Both the position numbers and the translations under genes were made by a program. The notes under the pieces were generated by a model that was not told the DNA's origin, did not search any database, and saw only the letters and a list, made by a program, of their open reading frames with translations. From Oceanobacillus alkalisoli (lineage in GTDB: Bacteria > Bacillota > Bacilli > Bacillales > Amphibacillaceae): 64,000 nt of DNA. Location: NCBI RefSeq assembly GCF_021556485.1, contig NZ_JAKGBW010000019.1, positions 1 to 64,000 of the forward strand, in the 5' to 3' direction. Shown here in pieces: positions 26,128-34,958 of this stretch; the stretch's first letter is position 1; every line of letters starts with the position of its first letter.

Positions 26128-26934
26128 ATGACTTTTAAATTTGATCATTTAGTACATTTTGTCGGAAGTCCTGAAGAGGCGAGGGAAAGTTTAAAACAGC
26201 ATGGTTTGCATGTGGTAAATGGAGGAAGGCATGAGCACGGGGGGACATATAACACGCTTAGCTATTTTGATTTAAGTTATTTAGAGCTTATTGGTTTGGT
26301 AGATAAGAGCTTAGCAGAAGAGTCTGCTGAAAAATATAGTTTAAGAGATACGTTCAAAAAAGATAATTATGCAATTGGACTATCAAGAATTGCACTTCGT
26401 TCTCTTGATCTTGAAATGGAGGCAGAGCGCTTTAAATCGCTTGGTCTAGAAGTATTCGGTCCCTTTCCTCTCAGTAGACAAAGGCCAGACGGCAGTGTCG
26501 TAAGCTGGAAACTATTATTTGCAGGACGAGAGAATGAAGAATTGGAACTGCCTTTTTTTATTCAGTGGGATGATTCGGATGATGAACGAAAAGCTGATTT
26601 AGTGGAACAGAAAACGATAGCCCCGCACCCGAAAGGTGATCTTCAATTATCTTCTATCGGTTTTGCTGTTCAAAAGTTAGATACGACAGTTGAAAAATGG
26701 TCGAATTATTTGGATTTGGAAAAGGGAGAAAGCTTTGTTGACGAATCCTTGAACGCGAAAGGACAAAAGTTAAAACTGACCGGAGGAGACATTGCGTTTT
26801 ATAGTCCAATTGCAGATGGACTTGTTGCAGAAACGTTAGCGGAAAGAGGAGAGAAGCCGTTTCTCGTGGATATTACAGGCGCAAGGGAAAAAGAACAATT
26901 TGAAGTGAAGAATGCATTATATCGCTTTATCTAA
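26128..26934 (+). CDS. VOC (glyoxalase/dioxygenase fold) family protein
   Basis: The 268-residue protein has two vicinal-oxygen-chelate-like halves: FKFDHLVHFVGSPEEARESL with HEHGGTYNTLSYF at the start, and a weaker C-terminal unit (LQLSSIGFAVQKLDTTVEKW). This layout matches the Glyoxalase-like family common in Bacillus, whose reactions are mostly unknown. It begins a run of genes with the Ssu-type ABC importer (7 bp to the next frame), so it may act on the imported compound, perhaps a sulfonate or aromatic. No signal peptide is present, so it works in the cytoplasm. The substrate is not indicated. Confidence 0.8.
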   Translation: MTFKFDHLVHFVGSPEEARESLKQHGLHVVNGGRHEHGGTYNTLSYFDLSYLELIGLVDKSLAEESAEKYSLRDTFKKDNYAIGLSRIALRSLDLEMEAERFKSLGLEVFGPFPLSRQRPDGSVVSWKLLFAGRENEELELPFFIQWDDSDDERKADLVEQKTIAPHPKGDLQLSSIGFAVQKLDTTVEKWSNYLDLEKGESFVDESLNAKGQKLKLTGGDIAFYSPIADGLVAETLAERGEKPFLVDITGAREKEQFEVKNALYRFI

Positions 26935-26958
26935 TAAAGAATGAGGAGATTGAAAACG

Positions 26959-27936
26959 ATGAGAAATACGTTTATTTTGAAGCTGGGTATTATATTAATT
27001 TCTACGGTGCTATTTTTGGTAGGATGTGGGACAGAAGCATCTGATACATCTAGTAATAAAAGTGAAAATGTTATAAAAGTTGGGTTTCAAAAAGGGAACA
27101 CGTTGCATCTTTTAAAAGAAACTGGATTTCTTGAGGAAGCGTTGGCTGAAGAGGATTATGAGGTTCAATGGGAGATGTTCACCCATGGCGGTACGTTAAT
27201 GGAGGGGATTTATGCTGGTGCAATTGATTATGGGCATGCAGCTGACGGACCGGGGATTATTGCTCAAGCTACAGGCAAACCAATTGTGTATGTTGGTGCA
27301 GATGCTCCTAACCCAGAAGGTGTTGGTTTGCTCGTATTAAAAGAATCGGGGATTGAATCTGTTGCAGATTTGAAAGGGAAAAAAATAGCGGCATTAGAAA
27401 GCGGAAATCATCGATACTTGACTGTTCTAGCACTTGAAAAAGCTGGATTAACAAATGATGATGTAGAGTGGGTTTTCCCAGAAGATGCAGGACAAGGAAG
27501 GACTATTTTTGAAACAGGTCAGGTTGATGCACTGGCATCCTACGACCCTTATCTGGCTTCCGCAGAGGGGGAACTGGATACGATTTCCTTAACGGCAGGG
27601 GAAGATTATGAATATCCGAACCGTACATTCTATTTCGCGAGCACAACTTTTGCGGAAGGGAACCCAGAACTCCTTGACCTTATTCTAGAAACAATTGATA
27701 AAGCAGATCAGTGGGCGAATGAAAATAATGAAGAAGTTGTTGAACTTCTATCAGATAGTTTAGGAATTAGTGAGGAAATTATTGGGAAGCAAATTGCCCG
27801 TCGCACGTTTGGTGCAACGCCAATTACCCAGGAGATTATTGATACCCAGCAAAAACAGGCAGATGTATACTATGATATCGGATTGATTCCTGAAGAAATT
27901 GATGTTTCAGAAGTAATGCCAGTAGGCGGAGAATAA
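26959..27936 (+). CDS. ABC transporter substrate-binding lipoprotein (SsuA/NMT1 type)
   Basis: The protein (325 residues from ATG 26959) has a lipoprotein signal with lipobox LVGC. The mature part is a two-lobed NMT1/SsuA binding protein: IKVGFQKGNTLHLLKE, GAIDYGHAADGPGIIAQ and KGKKIAALESGNHRYLTVLA. ATG 26959 is preferred over 26941 because GAGGAG lies ten bases before it. Family members bind aliphatic sulfonates, taurine, nitrate or thiamine precursors. It is followed by the matching permease and ATPase genes. No FMN-dependent sulfonate monooxygenase gene is linked, so a sulfonate substrate remains an inference from family membership. Confidence 0.85.
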   Translation: MRNTFILKLGIILISTVLFLVGCGTEASDTSSNKSENVIKVGFQKGNTLHLLKETGFLEEALAEEDYEVQWEMFTHGGTLMEGIYAGAIDYGHAADGPGIIAQATGKPIVYVGADAPNPEGVGLLVLKESGIESVADLKGKKIAALESGNHRYLTVLALEKAGLTNDDVEWVFPEDAGQGRTIFETGQVDALASYDPYLASAEGELDTISLTAGEDYEYPNRTFYFASTTFAEGNPELLDLILETIDKADQWANENNEEVVELLSDSLGISEEIIGKQIARRTFGATPITQEIIDTQQKQADVYYDIGLIPEEIDVSEVMPVGGE

Positions 27937-27957
27937 ATAGGGCGGAGGAAGATTCAA

Positions 27958-28722
27958 ATGAAAGAAACGTGGTATGACGAATTACAACCTTGGATTATTC
28001 CGAGTATCCTATTAATAGGCTGGCAAGTAATTGCTAGTTCTGGGGTTGTTTCGGAAACGTTATTCCCTTCGCCGTTAAGTGTGATAGTAAGTGCATGGGA
28101 ATTAACGATTAGTGGAGAACTATTTAATCATATTATGGCGAGCCTTGGTCGCGCGGGTCTAGGAATGATTATCGGCGGTGCGATTGGTTTTATTTTCGGA
28201 ATTTTAAATGGACTTTCTAATAAAGCTTACCGTTATACAGACACGACAATTCAAATGATCAGGAATGTTCCGCATTTAGCACTTCTTCCTTTAGTGATTG
28301 TTTGGTTCGGTATTGGTGAAAGTTCAAAGGTTTTCCTTGTCGTGCTAGGTGTATTATTCCCGATTTATGTGAACACATTCCACGGCATTCGAAATGTCAA
28401 CCCTGGATTGGTTGAAATGGGGAAAATGTATAAGCTTAAAGGCTGGAAGCTATTCAAAAATATCCTTCTACCTGGGGCGCTTCCATCCATTTTTGTTGGA
28501 ATAAGATATGCACTTGGTGTCATGTGGTTGACGCTGATTATAGCAGAAACCATCCCAACCCAAGTGGGGATTGGTTACCTAGCAACGAATGCTAGAGAAT
28601 TCATGCAAACAGATATTATCATCCTGAGTATAATTATTTATGCATTGCTCGGAAAGTTGGCTGATTTAACAGCAAGATTTGGCGAAAAGCGTTTGCTTAA
28701 ATGGAATGAAAGCTATAGATGA
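27958..28722 (+). CDS. ABC transporter permease (SsuC type)
   Basis: The 254-residue protein has about six membrane helices and the BPD_transp_1 coupling region (EMGKMYKLKGWKLFKNILLP followed by GALPSIFVGIRYALG). GGCGGAGG lies at the right distance before the ATG. It is the membrane channel partner of the upstream binding lipoprotein and the downstream ATPase. Length and helix arrangement are typical of SsuC/TauC permeases. Confidence 0.88.
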   Translation: MKETWYDELQPWIIPSILLIGWQVIASSGVVSETLFPSPLSVIVSAWELTISGELFNHIMASLGRAGLGMIIGGAIGFIFGILNGLSNKAYRYTDTTIQMIRNVPHLALLPLVIVWFGIGESSKVFLVVLGVLFPIYVNTFHGIRNVNPGLVEMGKMYKLKGWKLFKNILLPGALPSIFVGIRYALGVMWLTLIIAETIPTQVGIGYLATNAREFMQTDIIILSIIIYALLGKLADLTARFGEKRLLKWNESYR

Positions 28723-28760
28723 GCAGATAGATGTATTTTAAAATAAATGAGGTGGATAAA

Positions 28761-29561
28761 TTGGCTAGCGAAGTTATAACGGAAAATGATGATGTAAAGC
28801 AGTTGAGTCCTCACGCTGTTCAAATCGATCTGCTGCATGCTAGTAAATCGTTCGGTAAAAATAAGGTTTTAAAGGAGATTCAACTATCCATTGAAAAAGG
28901 ACAATTCATTGCTGTTATAGGAAAAAGCGGGAGTGGGAAAAGTACATTATTACGTATTATAGCAGGACTAGATAAGTTGTCGGAGGGAGAGTTATTATAC
29001 AATCATTCTCCACTTGATGAATCAACCGTAAATATTACTATGATGTACCAGGATTCAAGACTTTTACCTTGGAAAAAGGTGATAGATAATGTTAGTCTCG
29101 GACTAGAAGGTAAGGAGGCTGAAAAGGCAGAACGCGTGCTAGAAGCAGTAGGTTTAATAGATTTTAAGGATGAATGGCCATCTACCTTATCTGGAGGTCA
29201 ACAGCAGCGGGTAGCTTTAGCACGAGCATTGATTCATGAACCGTCATTATTATTGTTGGATGAACCGTTGAGTGCACTTGATGCTTTTACACGATTAGAA
29301 ATGCAGAATTTAATTGAAACCATTTGGAGTAACTTGGGTTTTACGACGTTGCTTGTAACACACGATGTGAGGGAAGCAGTCCGTTTGGCGGATCGGATTA
29401 TTCTGATAGAGGATGGGAATATTGGTCTTGATATCACTATTGCAAATCCTCGGCCACGACAATTATCTGATCCGAAGCTTGCGTTGTTGGAGGAAGAAAT
29501 CCTGCAGCGAATAATGAATGGTGAAATGAAGAGTGTTTCAGAAAAAAGTGTTAGTCTTTAA
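28761..29561 (+). CDS. ABC transporter ATP-binding protein (SsuB type)
   Basis: The protein (266 residues from TTG 28761) has Walker [10 protein letters not shown], a Q-loop in [13 protein letters not shown], signature [15 protein letters not shown], Walker [13 protein letters not shown] and switch LLVTHD. TTG 28761 was chosen because GAGGTGG lies just upstream; ATG 28731 has no ribosome site. The DSRLLPW sequence after the Q-loop is typical of SsuB/TauB and other NMT1-linked ATPases. It ends the operon, with a terminator following. Confidence 0.9.
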   Translation: MASEVITENDDVKQLSPHAVQIDLLHASKSFGKNKVLKEIQLSIEKGQFIAVIGKSGSGKSTLLRIIAGLDKLSEGELLYNHSPLDESTVNITMMYQDSRLLPWKKVIDNVSLGLEGKEAEKAERVLEAVGLIDFKDEWPSTLSGGQQQRVALARALIHEPSLLLLDEPLSALDAFTRLEMQNLIETIWSNLGFTTLLVTHDVREAVRLADRIILIEDGNIGLDITIANPRPRQLSDPKLALLEEEILQRIMNGEMKSVSEKSVSL

Positions 29562-29582
29562 TTGAATATAAAGAAGCATAAG

Positions 29583-29622
29583 AAAAAGATGCCCCAATGT
29601 ATGGAGGCATCTTTCTGTTTTT
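29583..29622. terminator. Terminator between convergent ssuB-like and NCS1 genes
   Basis: AAAGATGCC pairs with GGCATCTTT, followed by CTGTTTTT. The complement also has a T-rich tail, so it may serve both convergent genes. Confidence 0.75.
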
Positions 29623-29643
29623 GGCTGTAAAAAAGGTTTAAAA

Positions 29644-31044
29644 CTAAGCAATAAAATCTTCTTGATCCACATTTCTGTCTTCTGCTTTCAGATAATATTT
29701 ACCATCTGTCATAACAGCGATAACAACTGTCAGAATGGAAGCTAGAATCGCGGCAAAGAAAGCAGCAGTACTTTGTAAGAAAGTACCGAAAGCGCCGAGC
29801 GCGGCAATTGTACCTAAACCGCTCGCCACTACAAGCGAGACAACGCCAACCGGGTTCCATCTATAAAGATACCGCTGTTTAGCCTCGTAATAGCCTGGAC
29901 CAATTTTAAGCATGCGTTTCACAATAATGGCATCCGTCACTAAAATTGCTGCCCATGTTAATAGGAAGACACCTTGGAATGTCATGACGGTTTCAAGGTG
30001 ATCGACAATTCCTCCGAGCATTAAGATGATGGAGGCTACTCCTGTTACAACAACCCAGAAACGTCGGCCGGGCTTAAAGTTGAATATGTTTTCAAAGAAG
30101 TTCGATAAGGATAGTGAACCACTATAGATATTCGTTACATTAATTCTAATTTGGGTCAACATCGTAAATAAGGCCCCACCGATACCTAGCAGCATTACGA
30201 TATAGACACCGGGATTCGGTTCACCTAGACGAACACCAAACCAAATACCTAAACCGCCCATTACACCGAAACAGAAAATCTGAGGAATGAATCCAATTGC
30301 AAAGATACCGACTTTCGTATCTTTCGGTTTTAAGAAACGGGCATAGTCTGACGCTAATAATGGTGTCAGCCCCATAATACCATGTTGCATTCCGATACAT
30401 AGAAGCAGCGCTGTTCCGCCGATTTGAACACCTTCAGGCATATACGTCCAGAAGCTTCCTTCATAGGCTGAAGGAGTTAATGCAGTCATTACAATTGCAG
30501 CAATTAGAAACAGGAAGAATAGTGGCAGGGACCACTTTTGCAATTTGTCCAATTGCTTGATTCCGAACCAGTTAAGTGGAATCACAATAGAACCAAAGAA
30601 GATAATTAATACCCACTCGGGGATTACTGGAAAAAATTCGTGGACGGCAGTGACTAAAATCATGCCTTCTAACGCACAGTACATAATAAAGTTTGTGGCG
30701 TAAATAAATGAGGTTAATGACGCACCGATGTATCCAAATCCGCCGCCTCTTGATAATAGATTCACATTCATGCCTGACTTTGCAGATAAGTAAGCGATAA
30801 ATGTACCTAATATCCCGGCTACGACTGTCGCATATACGGCAGAAATAATTGCGTTGATTGCACCAAATTGCAGTGCCATTACACTTCCCATCTGGAAGTA
30901 AAAAATTGCTGTTGCAATACCAAAAGTGATATTGGTAATGCTTAACCAACCCATATTTCTTTTCTCGCGAGGGACTTTTCCTAATGAATAATCATCACTT
31001 TTATTCTCCTCTACTTTGTGATCTGTAGCAGTAACAGATCTCAT
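29644..31044 (-). CDS. NCS1-family nucleobase permease (CodB-like)
   Basis: The protein (466 residues from ATG 31044) has about 12 membrane helices and NCS1 features: MGWLSITNITFGIATAIFYF in helix 1, SRGGGFGYIGASL, and the Q/N-rich substrate helices (LLASDYARFLKP, ITNIYSGSLSL-like TNIYSGSLSL). It should import cytosine, purines or related bases using sodium or proton symport. ATG 31044 was chosen because TTGGAG lies about eight bases upstream; the open frame extends to 31158 without support. It is a single gene with no linked deaminase, so the substrate is open. Confidence 0.85.
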   Translation of the reverse strand: MRSVTATDHKVEENKSDDYSLGKVPREKRNMGWLSITNITFGIATAIFYFQMGSVMALQFGAINAIISAVYATVVAGILGTFIAYLSAKSGMNVNLLSRGGGFGYIGASLTSFIYATNFIMYCALEGMILVTAVHEFFPVIPEWVLIIFFGSIVIPLNWFGIKQLDKLQKWSLPLFFLFLIAAIVMTALTPSAYEGSFWTYMPEGVQIGGTALLLCIGMQHGIMGLTPLLASDYARFLKPKDTKVGIFAIGFIPQIFCFGVMGGLGIWFGVRLGEPNPGVYIVMLLGIGGALFTMLTQIRINVTNIYSGSLSLSNFFENIFNFKPGRRFWVVVTGVASIILMLGGIVDHLETVMTFQGVFLLTWAAILVTDAIIVKRMLKIGPGYYEAKQRYLYRWNPVGVVSLVVASGLGTIAALGAFGTFLQSTAAFFAAILASILTVVIAVMTDGKYYLKAEDRNVDQEDFIA

Positions 31045-31380
31045 ACCTATCATCTCCAATTCTGTGCATATTTTCACATAGAAGTTACAATTATTGTGTT
31101 CTGCATCACAAAAAATAATAACGTATATAACCTTAACATGTAACGAATTGAGATACAAGGCTATATTTCAATTTAAATGATGATGTCAAGCGTGAACTGC
31201 TTATCTTTTTCGATAAATTTGTGACAGTGTCCTTGACGCATATTGGGTATCGTTGTTTCCAGTTTTGGGAAAAATAATGACTTTTTTACTCTAAATTACT
31301 AGTAATCTTGAATTATTTATCATTATTGCCCATAATAAAGAGATAACTAAGCTTTATAGCTTTACTAGAGGTGACAATGA

Positions 31381-32400
31381 ATGAGGAAGATTGGAAGAAA
31401 TGAACCGTGTCCTTGCGGGAGCGGGAAAAAATATAAGAGATGCCATGGTGCTTCTCGTGCCGTGGCAATTGATCCAGCCAGGTTTAACAATCAACTAGAC
31501 CAGCTTCATAAAGGACTATATCGTTTTGCGGTGCAGAACTACCGTGTAGAACTGGAAGAGATAATTTCACAGCATCCGAAGTTCGCTACGCTTGAAGATG
31601 AGGGGCGAATGAATTTATATAGACTAGGTTTGACTGCCTGGGCGATGATTCATGAACCGATTGAACAAGATGAGACCGTGTTTGATATCTACTATCAAAC
31701 TCAACGAAATAAAGCGAAAGACACACGAGTGGACCAGGCATTTATGGCATGGAAGGAAGTTACCCCATCCATTTACGAGGTTGTTTCCATTACAGATGAG
31801 AAGTTTCATATACGTGATGTCCGATCAAATGATGAAACAACGGTGAGAGCATATGAAATGAGTAGTGTGAACGAAGGGGATTTTGTAATCGGGATGCTGC
31901 TTCCGTTTGTGCAAAAGCACGAATTCCTGCTAGCAATGTTTGAGTTAGTCGGAGCGGATGAAGGCTTTATCGATGAGATGAAAGCTTTGAATGATGAAGC
32001 ATTTACAAGAGAATATCCCGCTGTTTTAGCAATGGCATTAACGATGGAGAAAACTGCCGATTCAGATACTGAGTCAGATACCAGTTTGGACTCTAACGAA
32101 GAAACTTGGGATAACCCGTTATACGGGGAAGTTGCCACGATATTTGAAGGCCAAATGCAGGAAAGAGAAGTGGCTGAAGAGCATATAACGAAAGGACTCA
32201 AAATCTGGAAGACATTTACGGATAAAGAAAATCCGACATTCAGAAAGCCGGAGAGTTTTGCAGCTGCCCTCGATTATGTTCTCCAGCAAAAAGTACTTGG
32301 ACAAGCGAACCAGTCACAAAAAGAACTTGCCGAAATTTATGGTACAAGTCCTACAACAATTTCCAAAAACCGCAAAAGAATAATCGATGTAATCGAGTAA
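31381..32400 (+). CDS. SEC-C metal-binding protein with C-terminal helix-turn-helix
   Basis: The 339-residue protein opens with a SEC-C zinc motif ([20 protein letters not shown]-x-C-x8-C-H, residues about 4-22). A long helical middle follows, with an acidic linker near 225-245 ([15 protein letters not shown]). The last 40 residues read as a helix-turn-helix ([20 protein letters not shown]). The zinc motif is shared with SecA and many uncharacterised proteins, where it mediates protein or nucleic-acid contacts. The terminal HTH suggests DNA binding. AGAGGTGA precedes the ATG. It is followed by a DUF3895-like gene on the same strand. The biological role is unknown. Confidence 0.8.
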   Translation: MRKIGRNEPCPCGSGKKYKRCHGASRAVAIDPARFNNQLDQLHKGLYRFAVQNYRVELEEIISQHPKFATLEDEGRMNLYRLGLTAWAMIHEPIEQDETVFDIYYQTQRNKAKDTRVDQAFMAWKEVTPSIYEVVSITDEKFHIRDVRSNDETTVRAYEMSSVNEGDFVIGMLLPFVQKHEFLLAMFELVGADEGFIDEMKALNDEAFTREYPAVLAMALTMEKTADSDTESDTSLDSNEETWDNPLYGEVATIFEGQMQEREVAEEHITKGLKIWKTFTDKENPTFRKPESFAAALDYVLQQKVLGQANQSQKELAEIYGTSPTTISKNRKRIIDVIE

Positions 32401-32479
32401 TAATGAATGCCTGTCATATCTTAAGCCTTATGAAAAAGGAGTATGACGGGCAATTCTTAAATGGAGGGGGATGTGGAAT

Positions 32480-33436
32480 ATGATTCGTGCCCATCATTTA
32501 TCGCAGCAGGAACGTGATGCAATTACAAAGAGTCTGGATAAAAGACAAAAAGACTTTATCGATGCGCATTTGAAACGGGGCAGAAAAACAATATTTGCAA
32601 ATGTACTTGCAAAAGGAAAAGCGGGAAGTGTTGCAGAAGCAGAGGTCGAAAAAGTTGCGAGTGAATGGGAACTGGTGGATTATATGGATGCCGGCCCGGA
32701 TTGGAATAAGAATCCACAGCTGTTCTGTGAGTGTGGCCGGGCCTTAAGGTATCAATATATCGTTCTCAACACGGAAACGAGTGAATTGAAGAAGTTTGGC
32801 ATTACTCACTTTGAGGAACATGTAGGAATCTCGCCGCAGCTTGTGAAAGAAATTATAAAAGGTATTGAAACGATCGATTACGAACGCGATGAAATTTTAA
32901 TAAAAATCGCTGATCATTGGTCACTTGTTGACGAACAAATTGAAGTAATTCCGAAAGAAGTGGAAGTTCCGAAAGATATTCAGCTTCACTTCGATTATGA
33001 TGTGCCTTTACTCGATAGGCAAATCGGCCGGTTACGAACGATAATCGGGCAATTTATCCGAGAGCAGGAGAAGCTGCGTCTGGAAAAAGAACGTCAGGAG
33101 ATTGCGATGCAGCAAAAACGGAAAAAACGTGAAGTGGCAAAACGTAGAACAGACATGCTGGAAAGTGATTATATTGAGGGAAGTTTGGAACTGGCTCCCT
33201 CTTTACAAGCTGGGATTCTAATCTATTTGGAAGATTTGACCAGAAAAGAATTCTTAGCGAGCGAAATCTGTCATTATCTCGTAGGTTATCATGATGCTCC
33301 AGCTGACAGGTTTACAAGCGGAAATTTTAAAATATTTCCTCCTGTTTGTATATTTCTGGAACGGCTCGTGGCGCGCAAGATCCTTGTGTTCGCAGGGAGA
33401 AAAGGCGGAATAGACCGGGAGTACCAGATGGAGTGA
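32480..33436 (+). CDS. DUF3895-like protein
   Basis: The 318-residue protein appears to belong to the Bacillus family annotated as DUF3895, a recall-based assignment. ATG 32480 fits the GGAGGGGG ribosome site, whereas ATG 32471 abuts it. The N-terminal part has the helix QQERDAITKSLDKRQKDFID, a possible small metal site NPQLFCECGRALRYQY near residue 80, a charged coiled coil (about 185-235, REQEKLRLEKERQEIAMQQK) and a folded C-terminal domain (EDLTRKEFLASEICHYLVGY). It is cytoplasmic. Co-orientation with the SEC-C/HTH gene suggests a two-gene unit. No function is known to me. Confidence 0.65.
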   Translation: MIRAHHLSQQERDAITKSLDKRQKDFIDAHLKRGRKTIFANVLAKGKAGSVAEAEVEKVASEWELVDYMDAGPDWNKNPQLFCECGRALRYQYIVLNTETSELKKFGITHFEEHVGISPQLVKEIIKGIETIDYERDEILIKIADHWSLVDEQIEVIPKEVEVPKDIQLHFDYDVPLLDRQIGRLRTIIGQFIREQEKLRLEKERQEIAMQQKRKKREVAKRRTDMLESDYIEGSLELAPSLQAGILIYLEDLTRKEFLASEICHYLVGYHDAPADRFTSGNFKIFPPVCIFLERLVARKILVFAGRKGGIDREYQME

Positions 33437-33796
33437 TGGCAGAAGCTGTATAAACAAATGATGAAAAAGGGAATCCAATATTGCTGTTATAAGAGGGAAT
33501 TCCTTGATAGGGATTATGTTACAATTGAGCTGGGAACCGTTATTTGAGGCTTGGTGTATACAAGTGGTGAGGAAGTGAATTATTTCAATTACGGAAACGA
33601 ATGAAATAGTGAAACGAGCATTAGTGTCGAAAAGCCTGTGATCTGGGAAGTGGGAGAAGGATAAGGGGATTTTTGATCCCTCAGTAATCCCGAATTAAGG
33701 CAACGCGCTTTCTTAAATAAATTTTCATGTTTCTAAAGAGGCTAAAGAGGGAATAGTTAATATGGACATGGAGCATGAATAAAAAGGAGAGATAGT

Positions 33797-34294
33797 ATGG
33801 CAATTGAACGTGCACATTCACACAGACATCAAGAAGAAACAGCAGTGATTACCGTAAACCATCTTGTAGCAAATCTTGGAGTATTGTATGTAAAACTTCA
33901 TCAATACCATTGGCATGTGAAAGGACCACATTTCTTCACGTTGCATGCGAAATTTGAAGAGTTGTACAATGAGGCGACTGGCTATTTTGACTCATTTGCA
34001 GAGCGGCTGCTTCAACTCGGTGAACGACCATATTCCACGCTCCAGGAATTTAGCGAACATGCATTTATTGAGGAGAAGGTTTATACGAAAGAAATTCATG
34101 CGGATAAGATGGTGGAAGATCTTGTAAATGATTACCGTGCGATTCGTGATTATACGGTAAAAGGGATTGAACTTGCAGGAAATGAGGGAGATACGGTTAC
34201 AGAGGATATGCTAATTGAATATAAGAGCAACCTTGACTTCCAGCTATGGAATCTGCAAGCTTATCTTGGTAAAGATGCAACAGAAGGCGAGTAA
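33797..34294 (+). CDS. dps: Dps/MrgA-family ferritin-like DNA-protection protein
   Basis: The 165-residue protein has the Dps ferroxidase signature HQYHWHVKGPHFFTLHAKFE (about 35-54) followed by YFDSFAERLLQLGERP. Dps forms a 12-subunit shell that oxidises and stores iron and protects DNA against peroxide damage. AAAGGAGAG lies before the ATG. The N-terminal His-rich stretch (HSHRHQEE) is a little unusual and could bind metal. The gene stands alone with its own terminator. The ~360 bp upstream (33437-33796) contain no gene I can support; a PerR box would be expected there but I could not identify one clearly. Confidence 0.92.
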   Translation: MAIERAHSHRHQEETAVITVNHLVANLGVLYVKLHQYHWHVKGPHFFTLHAKFEELYNEATGYFDSFAERLLQLGERPYSTLQEFSEHAFIEEKVYTKEIHADKMVEDLVNDYRAIRDYTVKGIELAGNEGDTVTEDMLIEYKSNLDFQLWNLQAYLGKDATEGE

Positions 34295-34388
34295 AATATT
34301 TCGTTAGAAGCAGGAACTAAGTAATTGAACTCAAATGACAATAAAAAAGCAATCATTTCCCTTATATATGGGGAGTTGATTTAAAATT

Positions 34389-34428
34389 AGAAGTGGGACA
34401 GTAATCCAAACATCCTGCTTCTTTTTTA
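34389..34428 (+). terminator. Rho-independent terminator after dps
   Basis: AGAAGTGGGA pairs with TCCTGCTTCT (two G-T pairs) and is followed by TTTTTT. Confidence 0.75.
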
Positions 34429-34528
34429 TTCAGAAAATTTCTGTCATGTCAAGCATTAAGTCTGAACAATTAGTATACTGGAAATAGTTATTATTATAAG
34501 TATAATAGAACTATAGTTGTCGCTTTTG

Positions 34529-34612
34529 GCAGTAAGAAAGTATAAATCCTTTCTTACTGCATAAGTGCAACTAAGGAATTCGCCGTAAAGGCTTGGCGAA
34601 TGCCAAGTTTTC
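34529..34612 (+). promoter_or_regulatory. Leader with hairpins upstream of the yhdT-panF operon
   Basis: GCAGTAAGAAAG pairs perfectly with CTTTCTTACTGC across an 8-base loop (about 34530-34561). A second set of short inverted repeats around TTCGCC, GGCTTGGCGAA and TTGGCGAATGCCAA follows at about 34580-34610, allowing alternative pairings. Neither is followed by a clear T run. This could be a regulatory leader of the operon or a processed transcript end. No known riboswitch class is recognised. Confidence 0.35.
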
Positions 34613-34655
34613 TAAACAAAAATTGTTCACAATTAATTCGGAGAGGAGTGTTGGG

Positions 34656-34958
34656 ATGGAACAGAAAGAGAGAAAACAGGAATGGCGCTTTGCCATCGCG
34701 AATAGGGAGGCGCTCATAGGGTGTGGGCTTGCCTTGTTCAACTTTGTCTGGTGGTTCGGCTTTGCTTATGGACTTGGCTCGAAGCCGCCGGAGGAGTATA
34801 CATATGTCATGGGGTTTCCTGCATGGATTTTTTATAGTTTGATTTTAGGAACACTAGTGATGTTTGTCCTTGTTGCTCTAGTCGTTAAATTTTTCTTGAA
34901 AGATATTTCGTTAGTGGATGAAGAAGAAACAGAGAAAGATGAGGTGACGAAAGGATGA
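34656..34958 (+). CDS. yhdT: YhdT family membrane protein (PanF partner)
   Basis: The protein (100 residues from ATG 34656) matches the YhdT/DUF997 family, with two membrane helices (about 22-42 and 58-82) and the segment ALFNFVWWFGFAYGLGS. In E. coli and many bacteria yhdT sits directly before panF, as here. AGAGGAG precedes ATG 34656 at the usual distance; an upstream start at 34593 has no such site. It overlaps panF by four bases (ATGA), so translation is coupled. It probably assists or stabilises the symporter, which is inferred from its constant linkage. Confidence 0.85.
   Translation: MEQKERKQEWRFAIANREALIGCGLALFNFVWWFGFAYGLGSKPPEEYTYVMGFPAWIFYSLILGTLVMFVLVALVVKFFLKDISLVDEEETEKDEVTKG

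Noticed and set aside
31159-31380. Possible purine riboswitch before the NCS1 permease
   Set aside because: No conserved purine-aptamer core or paired loop motifs were found on the minus strand.
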